This document shows, piece after piece, positions 8,124 through 19,614 of a DNA stretch of 64,000 bases. Every line of letters begins with the position of its first letter. The stretch's first letter is position 1. Source of the stretch: Pseudomonadota bacterium. Lineage in GTDB: Bacteria > Desulfobacterota > Binatia > UBA9968. Where the stretch lies: contig JAJPJQ010000010.1 in assembly GCA_021324155.1 (NCBI GenBank), positions 166,397 through 230,396 of the forward strand. Direction: 5' to 3'. The notes under the pieces were generated by a model. That model was not told the DNA's origin. It did not search any database and worked only from the letters and a program-made list of their open reading frames with translations. A program made the position numbers and the translations under genes.

Positions 8124-8669
8124 ATGAAAATAAAGGTGGGCGTGATGGGCGCATCCGGCGGCGAGCTCGCGCCGGGCGAAAAAACGCGCCTCGAAGCGCT
8201 CGCAGAGCGCCTCGGCGCGGCGCTCGCCGCGCGCGACTGCATCCTCGTCACCGGCGCGACTACCGGCCTGCCCGATCTCGTCACGCGCGCCGCGCGCCAA
8301 AAGGGCGCGCTGACGCTCGGCGTCTCGCCGGCCCAGGACGGCGATGAGCACAAGCGTTTGGGCCTGCCGCTCGACGCGGCCGACGCGATCATCTACACGG
8401 GATTCGGCTTCAAAGGCCGCAACGTCGTCAACGTCCGCTCCTCGGACATCGTCATCATCTTCGGCGGCGCGACCGGCACGCTGAACGAGTTCACGATCGC
8501 CTACGACGAAGGAAAAGTCATCGGCGTCGTCGAAGGCAGCGGCGGCATCGCGGATCATATCCGGGAGATCCTCTCGTTCGGCCATAAACGGACGAGCGCG
8601 CGTCTGTTCTACGGAAGCGATCCGGAAAAGCTGCTCGACGAATGCCTGGCGGCGTTCAACAAGCTCTGA
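8124..8669 (+). CDS. SLOG/LOG-type nucleotide-binding Rossmann protein (TIGR00725-like)
   Basis: 181 residues. MKIKVGVMGASGGE opens a Rossmann fold with the G-x-GGE-like phosphate loop, and IIFGGATGTLNEFTIAYDE carries the GG-x-GT motif of the lysine-decarboxylase-like/LOG superfamily. The LOG cytokinin phosphohydrolase PGG-x-GT-x-x-E pattern is only partly kept (GGATGTLNE). The family also includes molybdenum-cofactor-carrier-like proteins, so the ligand is uncertain. The ATG at 8124 is backed by a near-perfect GGAAGGAGG site. It stands alone, convergent with the HD hydrolase 6 bases away. Confidence 0.75.
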   Translation: MKIKVGVMGASGGELAPGEKTRLEALAERLGAALAARDCILVTGATTGLPDLVTRAARQKGALTLGVSPAQDGDEHKRLGLPLDAADAIIYTGFGFKGRNVVNVRSSDIVIIFGGATGTLNEFTIAYDEGKVIGVVEGSGGIADHIREILSFGHKRTSARLFYGSDPEKLLDECLAAFNKL

Positions 8670-8675
8670 ATCGCT

Positions 8676-10076
8676 TCAGACGCTCGTCTTCACCTCGGGC
8701 GCGACGCCTTTGAGCGCGGCCTCGGCGACTTCGGCGAGGAGCCGGTCGTTCTCGTGGTCGAGTGCGAAGACGCGGTACTGGACGATCTTCGACGGGATGA
8801 ATTCGAATAATTCCGAAAGCGATTCCTTGGCGATCTCGCCGGTCGAGGGATCGAAAATGTAGATCTGCTTCTTGCCCATCGCGAACGGACTCTCGGGCCG
8901 CGGGTCCTGGATCGCGGCGTCGACGCGGAACACGAGATCGTTCGCCGATGCCGGCAGGCCGGCGCGGATGCGCTTCTCCCAGTCGGTGTCCTGGATCAGC
9001 GACATGCCGTAGCGCAGCTCGTTCAGCGACAATGTCCGATCGTACGCCATCTTCCATTTGATATCGCGGTCGATGATGCGCCCCCATTCGCGCGCGAGCT
9101 CGCCGTGCTCCTTCGCGCGCCGCCAGCGCGCGACTTCTTCGAGCAGCGACCAATCGGTCAGGCGCAGATAATCTTCCATGTGCTCGAGCGGAGTGCCGCG
9201 AAAGAGCAGCTTCATCGTCTCGGGGAAAATCTCCCGCAGGTGAAGGTCGATCGCGCGGGTCGTGCGGTGATAATAGACGTTGGTGTAGAGATAGAGGCGC
9301 GTGTTCAAAAACATCGTGAGCGCGGCGTTGCCGGACCTGTGCAGCGTGAGCCCCTGCGGCGAGAAAAACGTATAGTGCATCAGCCGCTCGCGGTCGATCG
9401 GGCCGACCGCGACACCGCACATGTACGAGTCGCGCGAGACGTAGTCGAGATTGTCGAACGTGAAGATGCCGTTCGTGAGCGGCTGGAGCATGCGCACCCA
9501 GCGCGGCTTTTCGTGGTCCTCTTTGCCGGTTTTCTTGATCGGGAAGGCGATCTCCTCGGGCTTGAGCTCCTCACCGGACGCGAACGGCCCGCTCGGGCTC
9601 CGGCGGATCTGTCGCAGCAGATCGCCGAGGTGATTCTGGATGATCCTCTGGCTGATGTCTTCGTGCGTGATGTCGAAATCGGCCAGGAAATTGTCATCGA
9701 AAAAATGGCCGAACGGCCCATGCCCCACGTCATGGAGGAGCCCGGTCATGCGCATATATTCCTCGACGAGCGGCGCCGATGGGCATTCGTCGCCCAGCAC
9801 GCGCTTGAGCGACGGGTAGAGATGCTTGCCGAACTCGCCGGCGAGGTGCATCGCGCCGAGCGAGTGCTGGAAGCGGCTGTGCTCGGCCGTGGGATAGACC
9901 CAGCGCGCGCTCTGGAGCTGGTAGATGTAGCGCAGCCGCTGCACCCACGGCGAGTCGATGATGGCCTTTTCCGTGACCTCGCCTTTGGCGAGCGGAACGG
10001 TGAACTGGATGTAGTGATGGATCGGATCGGCGAGCAGGGCGGCGCCTTCGTACTCGCTGTCCGGCGGGCCGAACAT
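8676..10076 (-). CDS. HD-domain phosphohydrolase (dGTPase-like, COG1078 type)
   Basis: 466 residues beginning MFGPPDSEYEGAALLADPIH. The metal-binding HD motif is easy to trace: His in HSRFQHSLGAM, His-Asp in LLHDVGHGPFGH, and a later Asp in NLDYVSRDSYM. This pattern and length fit the COG1078 group of HD nucleotidohydrolases related to dGTP triphosphohydrolase; the natural nucleotide is unknown. The ATG at 10076 is preferred because it sits 2 bases after the archease-like stop, and upstream in-frame codons overlap that gene. It is last in the lon-thiL-larB-archease-HD run. Confidence 0.83.
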   Translation of the reverse strand: MFGPPDSEYEGAALLADPIHHYIQFTVPLAKGEVTEKAIIDSPWVQRLRYIYQLQSARWVYPTAEHSRFQHSLGAMHLAGEFGKHLYPSLKRVLGDECPSAPLVEEYMRMTGLLHDVGHGPFGHFFDDNFLADFDITHEDISQRIIQNHLGDLLRQIRRSPSGPFASGEELKPEEIAFPIKKTGKEDHEKPRWVRMLQPLTNGIFTFDNLDYVSRDSYMCGVAVGPIDRERLMHYTFFSPQGLTLHRSGNAALTMFLNTRLYLYTNVYYHRTTRAIDLHLREIFPETMKLLFRGTPLEHMEDYLRLTDWSLLEEVARWRRAKEHGELAREWGRIIDRDIKWKMAYDRTLSLNELRYGMSLIQDTDWEKRIRAGLPASANDLVFRVDAAIQDPRPESPFAMGKKQIYIFDPSTGEIAKESLSELFEFIPSKIVQYRVFALDHENDRLLAEVAEAALKGVAPEVKTSV

Positions 10077-10078
10077 GG

Positions 10079-10504
10079 TCAAAGCTCCAGGATCACCTGC
10101 GCGGTCCACTGATTGCCGGTCTTTTCCATGCGTCCCTGCTGCGGGCTGACGGCGCGGATCTCGCGCTGCATCTCGTGGCGGTCGGGGTCGAACTTCTCGC
10201 CCCGTACCTCGCCGCGGATATAGGTGTCTTTCACTTCCTGGACCACGACCTCTTTCAACAGAAAGCTGCTGCCCTGATAAAGATACAGCAGCTCGCGCAT
10301 CCAGTTGACCATCAGGTCGTCGCGGTCGGTGCCCTCGACTTCGAGCGTGACATGCTCGTTGTCTTCGACCTTGTCGATCTGCGTCATGATATCGAAGAGC
10401 GCGAAGCCGGAATTGGCGAATAATTCGCCCTGGCTGGCGCCGGAAATCTTGACCGCGAGCTCCGACGAGCGGTTGAAGGTCTTATAGCATTTTCTGTCGG
10501 CCAT
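10079..10504 (-). CDS. Archease-like protein lacking usual metal ligands
   Basis: 141 residues whose layout matches archease, the activator of the RNA ligase RtcB. Matching regions are an N-terminal strand-loop, GELFANSGFALFDIMTQ, the hallmark TDRDDLMVNWMRELLYLYQ, and REIRAVSPQQGRME ending in VILEL. The canonical N-terminal H-T/S-A-D is replaced by RSSEL, and the usual Asp at the very C-terminus (DI) reads LEL. The metal-binding Asp set therefore looks eroded. No rtcB gene is in the window. It may be a divergent archease or a repurposed relative. It sits between larB (24 bases) and the HD hydrolase (2 bases), probably in one transcript. Confidence 0.65.
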   Translation of the reverse strand: MADRKCYKTFNRSSELAVKISGASQGELFANSGFALFDIMTQIDKVEDNEHVTLEVEGTDRDDLMVNWMRELLYLYQGSSFLLKEVVVQEVKDTYIRGEVRGEKFDPDRHEMQREIRAVSPQQGRMEKTGNQWTAQVILEL

Positions 10505-10528
10505 ATATTCGATAGGGGCTACAGCTCT

Positions 10529-11278
10529 TTATACCCGATTGATGAGGCTCGCTGCAAAGCCTGCCCCGAAGCCGTTGTCGATATTTACGACGGTTACGCC
10601 GGCCGCGCAGGAATTGAGCATGCCGAGCAGCGCCGCGAGGCCCTGGAAGCTTGCGCCGTAGCCCACGCTCGTGGGCACGGCGATCACCGGCTTGTCGACG
10701 AGGCCGGCGACAACGCTCGGCAGCGCGCCCTCCATCCCGGCGACGACAATGAGCACGGCGGCGGAAAAAAGCTTCCCACGATTGTCCAGTAATCGGTGCA
10801 GGCCGGCGACGCCGACGTCGTACAGTCGCTCGACCCGGTTCGCCGTCATTTCAGCCGTGAGCGCGGCCTCCTCGGCGACGGGAATATCGGATGTGCCGGC
10901 GCACACGACCAGCACCGTGCCGCGGCCGGCGATGCGGATCGGCCGGTCGAGCCAGGTTGCGGCGCGCGCCCTCTCATGCACGCGAATGCCTTTCAACCGG
11001 CGTTTCAGGAAGGCCAGCTTGTCGGGCGACAACCTGGTGATCAGCACATTGGCACGCCGCTGATGGATCGTGCGCGCGATCGCGGCGATCTCGGCGGCCG
11101 TCTTCCCTTCTCCGAGGATCACCTCAGGAAACCCCTGGCGCAGCGAGCGGTGATGATCGACCTTGGCGAAGCCCAGGTCTTCGAAGGGCATGTGCCGCAG
11201 ACGCTCGAGCGCCTGCGCGACCGAGACCTTGCCGCGCCGGACGCTTTCCAAAAGCTCTGCCAAGCGATCTGCATCCAT
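10529..11278 (-). CDS. larB: LarB, nickel-pincer cofactor biosynthesis carboxylase
   Basis: 249 residues with a helical N-terminus (LLESVRRGKVSVAQALERL) and a PurE-like C-terminal domain: VVCAGTSDIPVAEEAALTA, AGMEGALPSVVAGLVDKPV and PTSVGYGASFQGLAALLGML. LarB carboxylates and hydrolyses nicotinic acid adenine dinucleotide at the start of nickel-pincer nucleotide synthesis, which serves lactate racemase-type enzymes. The family was earlier called NCAIR mutase-related. LarC and LarE are not in the window. The position between thiL (15 bases) and the archease-like gene suggests polycistronic expression. Confidence 0.88.
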   Translation of the reverse strand: MDADRLAELLESVRRGKVSVAQALERLRHMPFEDLGFAKVDHHRSLRQGFPEVILGEGKTAAEIAAIARTIHQRRANVLITRLSPDKLAFLKRRLKGIRVHERARAATWLDRPIRIAGRGTVLVVCAGTSDIPVAEEAALTAEMTANRVERLYDVGVAGLHRLLDNRGKLFSAAVLIVVAGMEGALPSVVAGLVDKPVIAVPTSVGYGASFQGLAALLGMLNSCAAGVTVVNIDNGFGAGFAASLINRV

Positions 11279-11293
11279 GATGAACAGGCTGAA

Positions 11294-12289
11294 TTAAGCC
11301 GGGTTTTTGAAGTGGTCGAATCCCCTGAGCGAAGGTTGGCGCGGCCGTCCGCTGCGGTCGAGAACGATGACGCCGCTTCCACGGACGCAGCGACCGATGC
11401 GCGTGAGCCGGACGCCGAGACGCGGGCGGAGCTTTTCGATTCTGTCGCGGTCGCGCGGTCGCGCGGCGAAAAGCAATTCGTAATCTTCGCCGCCGCCGAG
11501 CGCGGCGGCGGTGTCGCCGGCGGCGAGGAGTCGATACGCTCTGGACAGCGGCAACGCCGCTTCGTCGATCTCCGCGCCGACGCCGCTCGCCTTGCAGATA
11601 TGCCCGAGATCCTGGACGAGTCCGTCGCTCAAATCGATCATCGCCTTCGCCAGACCGCTGCGGCCGAGCAGCGCGCCGGCCGCGAGCCGCGCCGTCGGAA
11701 AATGGTGGCGGCGGATCGCGTGCGCCGCAGCGGCGGCCGATGCCCGGGTCTTCCGGATTTTCTTTCTTAGCAGAGCGAGTCCGAGCGCCGAGTCCCCGAG
11801 AGTTCCCGTAACGTAAAGATCGTCGCCCGGCCGCGAGCCGCGCCTCAGCACCGGCCGGCCGTCGCAGTGGCCGACGAGCGCGGGGCTGAGAAAGAGACGA
11901 TCGGCGGCGCTGGTGTCGCCGCCCACGACCGAGACCCCGCTCTGTCGCGCGAGCCCGTTCAGGCCGCGATAGAAATTTTCTATATCTTCCGCGCGGTACT
12001 TTCCCGGTACGGCCAGCGATAGCGTCAAATATTGGGGGACGCCGCCCATGGCGGCGATGTCGCTCAGGTTCACAGCGAGCGTTTTATAACCCAGCGCGTA
12101 AAAGGAAGTCCAGCGGAGGTTGAAATGAATGCCTTCGATCAGCAGGTCGGTCGTGATGAGCAATGCCTCGCCGCGGCATTCGAGCCATGCGGCATCATCG
12201 CCGATGCCGGCGCGCACGCCGCGTCCCTGCGGGGCGGACTTGCGGATACGCTCGATGAGGCCGAATTCCCCGAGGCTGCCGACTTTCAT
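11294..12289 (-). CDS. thiL: Thiamine-monophosphate kinase
   Basis: 331 residues. ThiL phosphorylates thiamine phosphate to the active cofactor thiamine diphosphate. Family marks are GEFGLIERIRK at the start, the ATP/Mg loop AGIGDDAAWL, TTDLLIEGIHFNL, the strand AVNLSDIAAMGG, VGGDTSAADRLFLSP, DLSDGLVQDL and GGGEDYELLF. All the acidic metal-binding clusters expected of the PurM-like fold are present. The ATG overlaps the lon stop as ATGA. No thiamine riboswitch was seen, and none would be expected inside the operon. Confidence 0.93.
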   Translation of the reverse strand: MKVGSLGEFGLIERIRKSAPQGRGVRAGIGDDAAWLECRGEALLITTDLLIEGIHFNLRWTSFYALGYKTLAVNLSDIAAMGGVPQYLTLSLAVPGKYRAEDIENFYRGLNGLARQSGVSVVGGDTSAADRLFLSPALVGHCDGRPVLRRGSRPGDDLYVTGTLGDSALGLALLRKKIRKTRASAAAAAHAIRRHHFPTARLAAGALLGRSGLAKAMIDLSDGLVQDLGHICKASGVGAEIDEAALPLSRAYRLLAAGDTAAALGGGEDYELLFAARPRDRDRIEKLRPRLGVRLTRIGRCVRGSGVIVLDRSGRPRQPSLRGFDHFKNPA

Positions 12290-14772
12290 CCGGCGCGGAG
12301 CGGGACGATGCGGTCGCGGCGGATTTTCTCCAGCGGTTTTTCCTTCCGCTTGAGCGGCTTGCGCGCCGGCGTCTTGGCCGGGCTTTCCGCCGCCGCGCGC
12401 TTTTCGGCTTTATCGAGCAGCGCGGCTTTGAGCACGTCGGACATGTTCTTCGCCTTGATCAGCGTGAGCTTGCGGCGCACCGGCTTCGGGATTTCGTCGA
12501 GATCCTTGTCGTTGCGGTCCGGGAGGATGATCGTTTTAATGCCGGCATGCAGCGCGGCGAGGCATTTTTCCTTGAGACCGCCGATCGGAAGGATTCTGCC
12601 GCGCAGCGTGATCTCGCCGGTCATCGCGACATAGCGACTCACCGGCCGGCGCGTGAGCGCCGAAATCAGCGCGGTCGCCATGGTGATGACGGCCGAAGGG
12701 CCGTCCTTCGGTATCGCGCCGGCGGGCACGTGAATGTGGATGTCGAGCTTGTGGTAAAAATCTTCCTCGATGCCGAGCTTCTTCGCCTGCGAGCGCGCGT
12801 AGCTCACGGCCGCGTGCGCCGATTCCTTCATGACTTCGCCGAGCTGACCGGTGAGTGTCAGATTGCCGCGACCTTTGGACAGCGACGCTTCGACGTAGAG
12901 CACCTCGCCGCCGACGCTCGTCCAGGCGAGCCCCGTGGCGACGCCGATCTCGCTCTGCTCCTGCTCCACCTCGGGAATGAATTTCGGCGGGCCCAGGAAC
13001 AAATGCAGATTAGCGCGCGTGACGCGCGTGAGCTCTTTCTTTCCTTCGGCGGTCTTGCGCGCGACCTTGCGACAGATCGAGGCGATCTCGCGCTCGAAAT
13101 TTCTTAATCCGGCTTCTTTCGTGTACTGCGCGATGACGCGGAGAATCGCGTCGTCGGAGATCTCCAGCTGGGCGGTCGAGATACCGTTGTCGTCGAGCTG
13201 CCGCGGAACCAGGAACTTGCGCGCGATCTCGAGCTTCTCCTCGTTCGTGTAGCCGGAGAGGCGGATTACCTCCATCCGGTCGGCGAGAGCGGCCGGTATC
13301 GGGTCGAGCAGGTTCGCCGTACAGATGAACAGCACGTTCGAGAGATCGAACGGCAGATTCAAATAGTGGTCACTGAAGGCGTGGTTCTGTTCAGGGTCGA
13401 GGACTTCGAGCAGCGCCGCCGACGGGTCGCCGCGAAAATCGGTGCCGACTTTGTCGATCTCGTCGAGCATGAAAACAGGATTGTTCGAGCCCGCCTGCTT
13501 GATGCCCTGGACGATGCGTCCGGGCAGTGCGCCGACATATGTGCGGCGATGGCCGCGAATCTCGGCCTCGTCGCGGATGCCGCCGAGCGAGATGCGCACG
13601 AAGTTGCGCCCGAGCGCGCGCGCGATCGATTTGCCGAGCGAGGTCTTGCCCACGCCCGGCGGGCCGACGAAGCACAGGATCGGGCCTTTGATCTTTTTCC
13701 TCAGCTTGTTGACGGCGAGATATTCGAGGATCCGCTCTTTCACTTTTTCGAGGTCGTAGTGATCCTCGTCGAGCACCTGCTGGGCCTTTTTGATATTGAG
13801 GTTGTCTTTGGTCTTTTTGCTCCAGGGAATATCGATGAGCCAATCGAGATACGTGCGCACGAGCGAAGCTTCGGAGGATTCGGGATGCATCTGCTCGAGA
13901 CGCTTGAGCTGCTTGTCGGCCTCGCGCTTGGCTTCGACCGGCATCTTCGCCTTCTCGATCTGCTTGCGCAGCTCCTTCATCTCCTCGGCGCGCTCGTCCC
14001 CTTCCCCAAGCTCCTGCTGAATCTGCTTCAGCTGCTCGCGGAGGAAGTAGTCGCGCTGGGTCTTGCTCATTTCCTCTTTGGCCTGGTTCTGGATGCGCGC
14101 CTGCACGGTCGAGAGCTCGAGCTCGCGGCTCAGCAGTTCGTTGACTTTTTTGAGCCGCGCGACTGGATCAAAAATCTCCAGAATGCCCTGGCTTTCCTCG
14201 ATCTTAAGGCGCAGGTTGGAGGCGACGAGATCGGCGAGGACGCCCGCGTCGCTGATGTTGTCGGTCACCATGACGATTTCGGGCGGAAGATTTTTGAGAT
14301 TCAGGATTTGCTCGATCTTTTCCTTGACGTTGCGCATCAAGGCTTCGACCTCGATCGAGACTTCGGCGAGCGCGGGCTCGACGACTTTGCGGATCTTTGT
14401 CTCGAAGAACGGCTGCTCTTTGAGATAACTTTCGATCTCGCCTTTGGCGAGACCCTGCACGAGAATCTTCACGCGCCCGTCGGCGAGCTTGAGCATGCGC
14501 ATGATCGATGCGACGGTGCCGACCTTGTAGATTTCATCCGGCGTCGGATTGTCTTCGGCGGAATTTTTCTGCGCGACGAGGAAAATCAGCCGCTGGCGCG
14601 CGAGCGCCTCTTCGACGGCGCGGATCGACATCTCGCGTCCGACGAAGAGCGGCAGCATCATGTAGGGGTAGATGACGATGTCGCGGATCGGCAGCAGCGG
14701 CAGGACTTCCGGAATCTCGACCTGAGCTTCCTTGTTTTCCTGGCCTTCAAGGTTCCATTGCGCTTCGCTCAT
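12286..14772 (-). CDS. lon: ATP-dependent protease Lon
   Basis: 828 residues with the full LonA architecture. The N-terminal substrate domain (about 20-220) starts PLLPIRDIVIYPYM, and a coiled middle follows. The AAA+ module has Walker A GPPGVGKTS at about 370-378 and Walker B VFMLDEIDK. The proteolytic domain has the catalytic Ser at about 693 in PKDGPSA and Lys at about 736 in GGLKEK (43 residues apart, as in E. coli Lon). A basic ~40-residue tail rich in Lys and Arg extends beyond the usual end and may bind DNA or partners (inference). It degrades misfolded and regulatory proteins in the cytoplasm. It is 72 bases downstream of dnaJ, so heat-shock co-expression is plausible. Confidence 0.96.
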   Translation of the reverse strand: MSEAQWNLEGQENKEAQVEIPEVLPLLPIRDIVIYPYMMLPLFVGREMSIRAVEEALARQRLIFLVAQKNSAEDNPTPDEIYKVGTVASIMRMLKLADGRVKILVQGLAKGEIESYLKEQPFFETKIRKVVEPALAEVSIEVEALMRNVKEKIEQILNLKNLPPEIVMVTDNISDAGVLADLVASNLRLKIEESQGILEIFDPVARLKKVNELLSRELELSTVQARIQNQAKEEMSKTQRDYFLREQLKQIQQELGEGDERAEEMKELRKQIEKAKMPVEAKREADKQLKRLEQMHPESSEASLVRTYLDWLIDIPWSKKTKDNLNIKKAQQVLDEDHYDLEKVKERILEYLAVNKLRKKIKGPILCFVGPPGVGKTSLGKSIARALGRNFVRISLGGIRDEAEIRGHRRTYVGALPGRIVQGIKQAGSNNPVFMLDEIDKVGTDFRGDPSAALLEVLDPEQNHAFSDHYLNLPFDLSNVLFICTANLLDPIPAALADRMEVIRLSGYTNEEKLEIARKFLVPRQLDDNGISTAQLEISDDAILRVIAQYTKEAGLRNFEREIASICRKVARKTAEGKKELTRVTRANLHLFLGPPKFIPEVEQEQSEIGVATGLAWTSVGGEVLYVEASLSKGRGNLTLTGQLGEVMKESAHAAVSYARSQAKKLGIEEDFYHKLDIHIHVPAGAIPKDGPSAVITMATALISALTRRPVSRYVAMTGEITLRGRILPIGGLKEKCLAALHAGIKTIILPDRNDKDLDEIPKPVRRKLTLIKAKNMSDVLKAALLDKAEKRAAAESPAKTPARKPLKRKEKPLEKIRRDRIVPLRAG

Positions 14773-14844
14773 GGTTCGCCTCTTCGGCCTAGTTAATCAC
14801 TTGGGAGCCCTGCGTCAACACAATTCTGGGAAAATCTGAATCGC

Positions 14845-15993
<1,149 letters not shown>

Positions 15994-16009
15994 CTATATT
16001 TATATAACG

Positions 16010-16047
16010 GAAAAGCCCCTCTCCTCAACGTTAAAGGAGCAGGGGCT
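16010..16047 (-). terminator. Hairpin terminator/attenuator between dnaK and dnaJ
   Basis: On the minus strand AGCCCCTGCTCC pairs with GGAGAGGGGCT (arms 16036-16047 and 16014-16024) around a 11-base loop and runs into TTTT (16010-16013). One base is bulged. Its place after the dnaK stop and before dnaJ suggests partial termination that lowers dnaJ output. Confidence 0.7.
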
Positions 16048-16082
16048 CTCCCATTGCGAAAAATAATCGCCTCCGCAGAAGG

Positions 16083-18011
<1,929 letters not shown>

Positions 18012-18087
18012 AGTTAACGCTCCTCAAAAGATTGCAGCTCAAAATTTAATGACGAATCGGCCACTTGCAAGTGCCCCGAAAGTTTTT

Positions 18088-18627
18088 TTATTCTTTTATT
18101 TCCGGCACCTTAGCTACCGCGACTTGGGCGGGCCGGAGCAGACGATCGAGCAGGTAATAGCCTTTACGGTACTCGTCGACCACCTCGTTCGGCTCGTGCT
18201 CGGTGGTCTCGACCTGGGCTACGGCCTCGTGCTTCGCTGGGTCGAAGCGCTCGCCCACGGCGGAAACGGGATTTACCCCATGGCGTGCGAGAGCATCGAG
18301 AAAATTCTTCACCACCATCTCGATGCCTTCGAGTAGAGGTTTGCCGTTGCCGCCTCCTTGCGCATGACTGAGCGCACGTTCCAGATTGTCCAACACCGGC
18401 AGAAGGTCTTTTACCAGACTCTCGTTCGCATAGCGGATCGAGTCGGCTTTTTCTCGCGCCGAACGCTTCTTGTAATTCTCAAGATCGGCGGCTTGGCGTA
18501 AAAGCCGGTCCTGAATTTCCTTGACGTCAGCCTCCTTCGCCTCGAGCTGCTGGCGCAGACTATCGAGATCGTCGGAAGCCTCGGCGGCGCCTTCCCGGTT
18601 GAATTCCTTATCTTTTTCTTCGTCCAT
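18088..18627 (-). CDS. grpE: Nucleotide exchange factor GrpE
   Basis: 179 residues. The N-terminal half is a long coiled coil (LRQQLEAKEADVKEIQDRLL, then RQAADLENYKKRSAREKAD), followed by the conserved LLPVLDNLERAL and the beta domain containing GVNPVSAVGERFDPAKHEAV and YRKGYYLLDRLLRPAQV. GrpE releases ADP from DnaK. It is first in the minus-strand heat-shock group and has a good sigma-70-type promoter 38-66 bases upstream. Confidence 0.95.
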   Translation of the reverse strand: MDEEKDKEFNREGAAEASDDLDSLRQQLEAKEADVKEIQDRLLRQAADLENYKKRSAREKADSIRYANESLVKDLLPVLDNLERALSHAQGGGNGKPLLEGIEMVVKNFLDALARHGVNPVSAVGERFDPAKHEAVAQVETTEHEPNEVVDEYRKGYYLLDRLLRPAQVAVAKVPEIKE

Positions 18628-18665
18628 CGCTCCGGTCCGTTATGAACTTTTTCCCTGACCGGGGG

Positions 18666-18693
18666 AATTTAACCACGGGGCAGCCCCTGTCAA
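18666..18693 (-). promoter_or_regulatory. Sigma-70-type promoter of grpE-dnaK-dnaJ
   Basis: On the minus strand a perfect -35 box TTGACA (18688-18693) is separated by 16 bases from TAAATT (18666-18671). The start codon of grpE is at 18627, leaving a leader of roughly 30 bases. No CIRCE inverted repeat and no sigma-32-type box was found in the 145-base divergent gap. Confidence 0.65.
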
Positions 18694-18730
18694 GCCGAAA
18701 CGGCGAGAAAACCCCGATTTTTAAAAAGAA

Positions 18731-18759
18731 TTGCGCGGTCTGGCGAAAAGTGTTAAAAA
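18731..18759 (+). promoter_or_regulatory. Possible recO promoter
   Basis: TTGCGC (18731-18736) and TAAAAA (18754-18759) are spaced by 17 bases just ahead of the recO ATG. Both boxes match consensus at only four of six positions, and the distance to the start codon (13 bases) would leave almost no leader. This is a weak call. Confidence 0.3.
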
Positions 18760-18772
18760 ACTTTTAGCATCG

Positions 18773-19534
18773 ATGCCCGCTCCCCTGACGACTCCGGCAA
18801 TCGTTCTTCGTTCCTGGTCGTTCGGCGAATCCGATAAGATTGTTTCCTTCCTTACGGAATCGCACGGAAAGCTCAGAGGTATCGCGAAAGGCGCCAAACG
18901 CTCCCGCAAGCGGTTCGCCAATTCGCTCGAGCCGTTTTCACTGGTGAATCTCCGTTTTCTCGACCGGACGGCGGGGCTTGTTTTCATCCAGGGTTGCGAG
19001 CTGGTGCAGGTCTTCAAGCGCCTGACGGCGACGCTCGACAAGATCGCGCACGCATCGTATTTCACCGAGCTTGCGGACGTGCTGTCGAACGAGCGTGACG
19101 AAAACCCGGCGCTTTTCGCTCATGTTCGGAACGGACTCGCATTTCTCGACGCCAACGAGACTTCCGAGGTCGCCATCGCTTATTTCGAGCTCAAGCTGCT
19201 GAGCCTCTCCGGTTACCAGCCGGGGCTGGATCATTGCCGCCGCTGCCGCGCGGGTTGGCGCGGGAATGCGGGCCGGTGGAACTTCAGTCTTCGCGACGGC
19301 GGCGTTCTCTGCCCCGGCTGCTCGGCCTTCCGGCGCGAGGTCGCGCCGCTCTCGCCCTCCGCGCTCGAATTCATGGAAGAGCTTGAACGGGCGAACGGCG
19401 AGTTCCCGGTGCATTTGAGCTCTTTTCCCGCGGACGCCCGTCGCGAAGGGCATCTGGCGCTGCTCCGTTTCATCCAGTATCAAATCGGGAAGGAGCTGAA
19501 ATCGGCTCCGTTCCTCGACGCCTTTTCCACCTGA
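18773..19534 (+). CDS. recO: DNA repair protein RecO
   Basis: 253 residues. The N-terminal OB-fold starts with TTPAIVLRSWSFGESDKIVS and LRGIAKGAKRSRKRF, followed by a helical region with the zinc finger CRRCRAGW...CPGCSAF. RecO loads RecA onto SSB-coated gaps with RecR and anneals single strands. The ATG at 18773 (MPAPLTTP) is chosen because the residues before it look non-homologous and no good ribosome site supports an earlier start. The gene is divergent from grpE and upstream of ppdK, an order also seen in some deltaproteobacteria. Confidence 0.88.
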   Translation: MPAPLTTPAIVLRSWSFGESDKIVSFLTESHGKLRGIAKGAKRSRKRFANSLEPFSLVNLRFLDRTAGLVFIQGCELVQVFKRLTATLDKIAHASYFTELADVLSNERDENPALFAHVRNGLAFLDANETSEVAIAYFELKLLSLSGYQPGLDHCRRCRAGWRGNAGRWNFSLRDGGVLCPGCSAFRREVAPLSPSALEFMEELERANGEFPVHLSSFPADARREGHLALLRFIQYQIGKELKSAPFLDAFST

Positions 19535-19559
19535 AAAGCGCGCCGGCTGTTTTCTTATC

Positions 19560-19588
19560 TTGAAAAGGTTCCACGGAAATCGTATCGA
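19560..19588 (+). promoter_or_regulatory. Possible ppdK promoter
   Basis: TTGAAA (19560-19565) and TATCGA (19583-19588) lie 17 bases apart, 27-55 bases before the ppdK start. The -35 box matches five of six positions and the -10 box four of six. It lies in the 80-base gap after recO. Confidence 0.4.
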
Positions 19589-19614
19589 AGAATATTTTTG
19601 ACGAGGAGAGAGAT

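Noticed and set aside
13366..14796. Long plus-strand open frame opposite lon (476 codons)
   Set aside because: High GC keeps the antisense frame of lon open; its sequence is a low-diversity Leu/Asp/Arg-rich product with no motif, and lon is certain.
18628..18772. CIRCE element in front of grpE
   Set aside because: The only resembling stretch (TGTTAAAAAACTTTTAGCA) lacks the paired TTAGCACTC/GAGTGCTAA arms.
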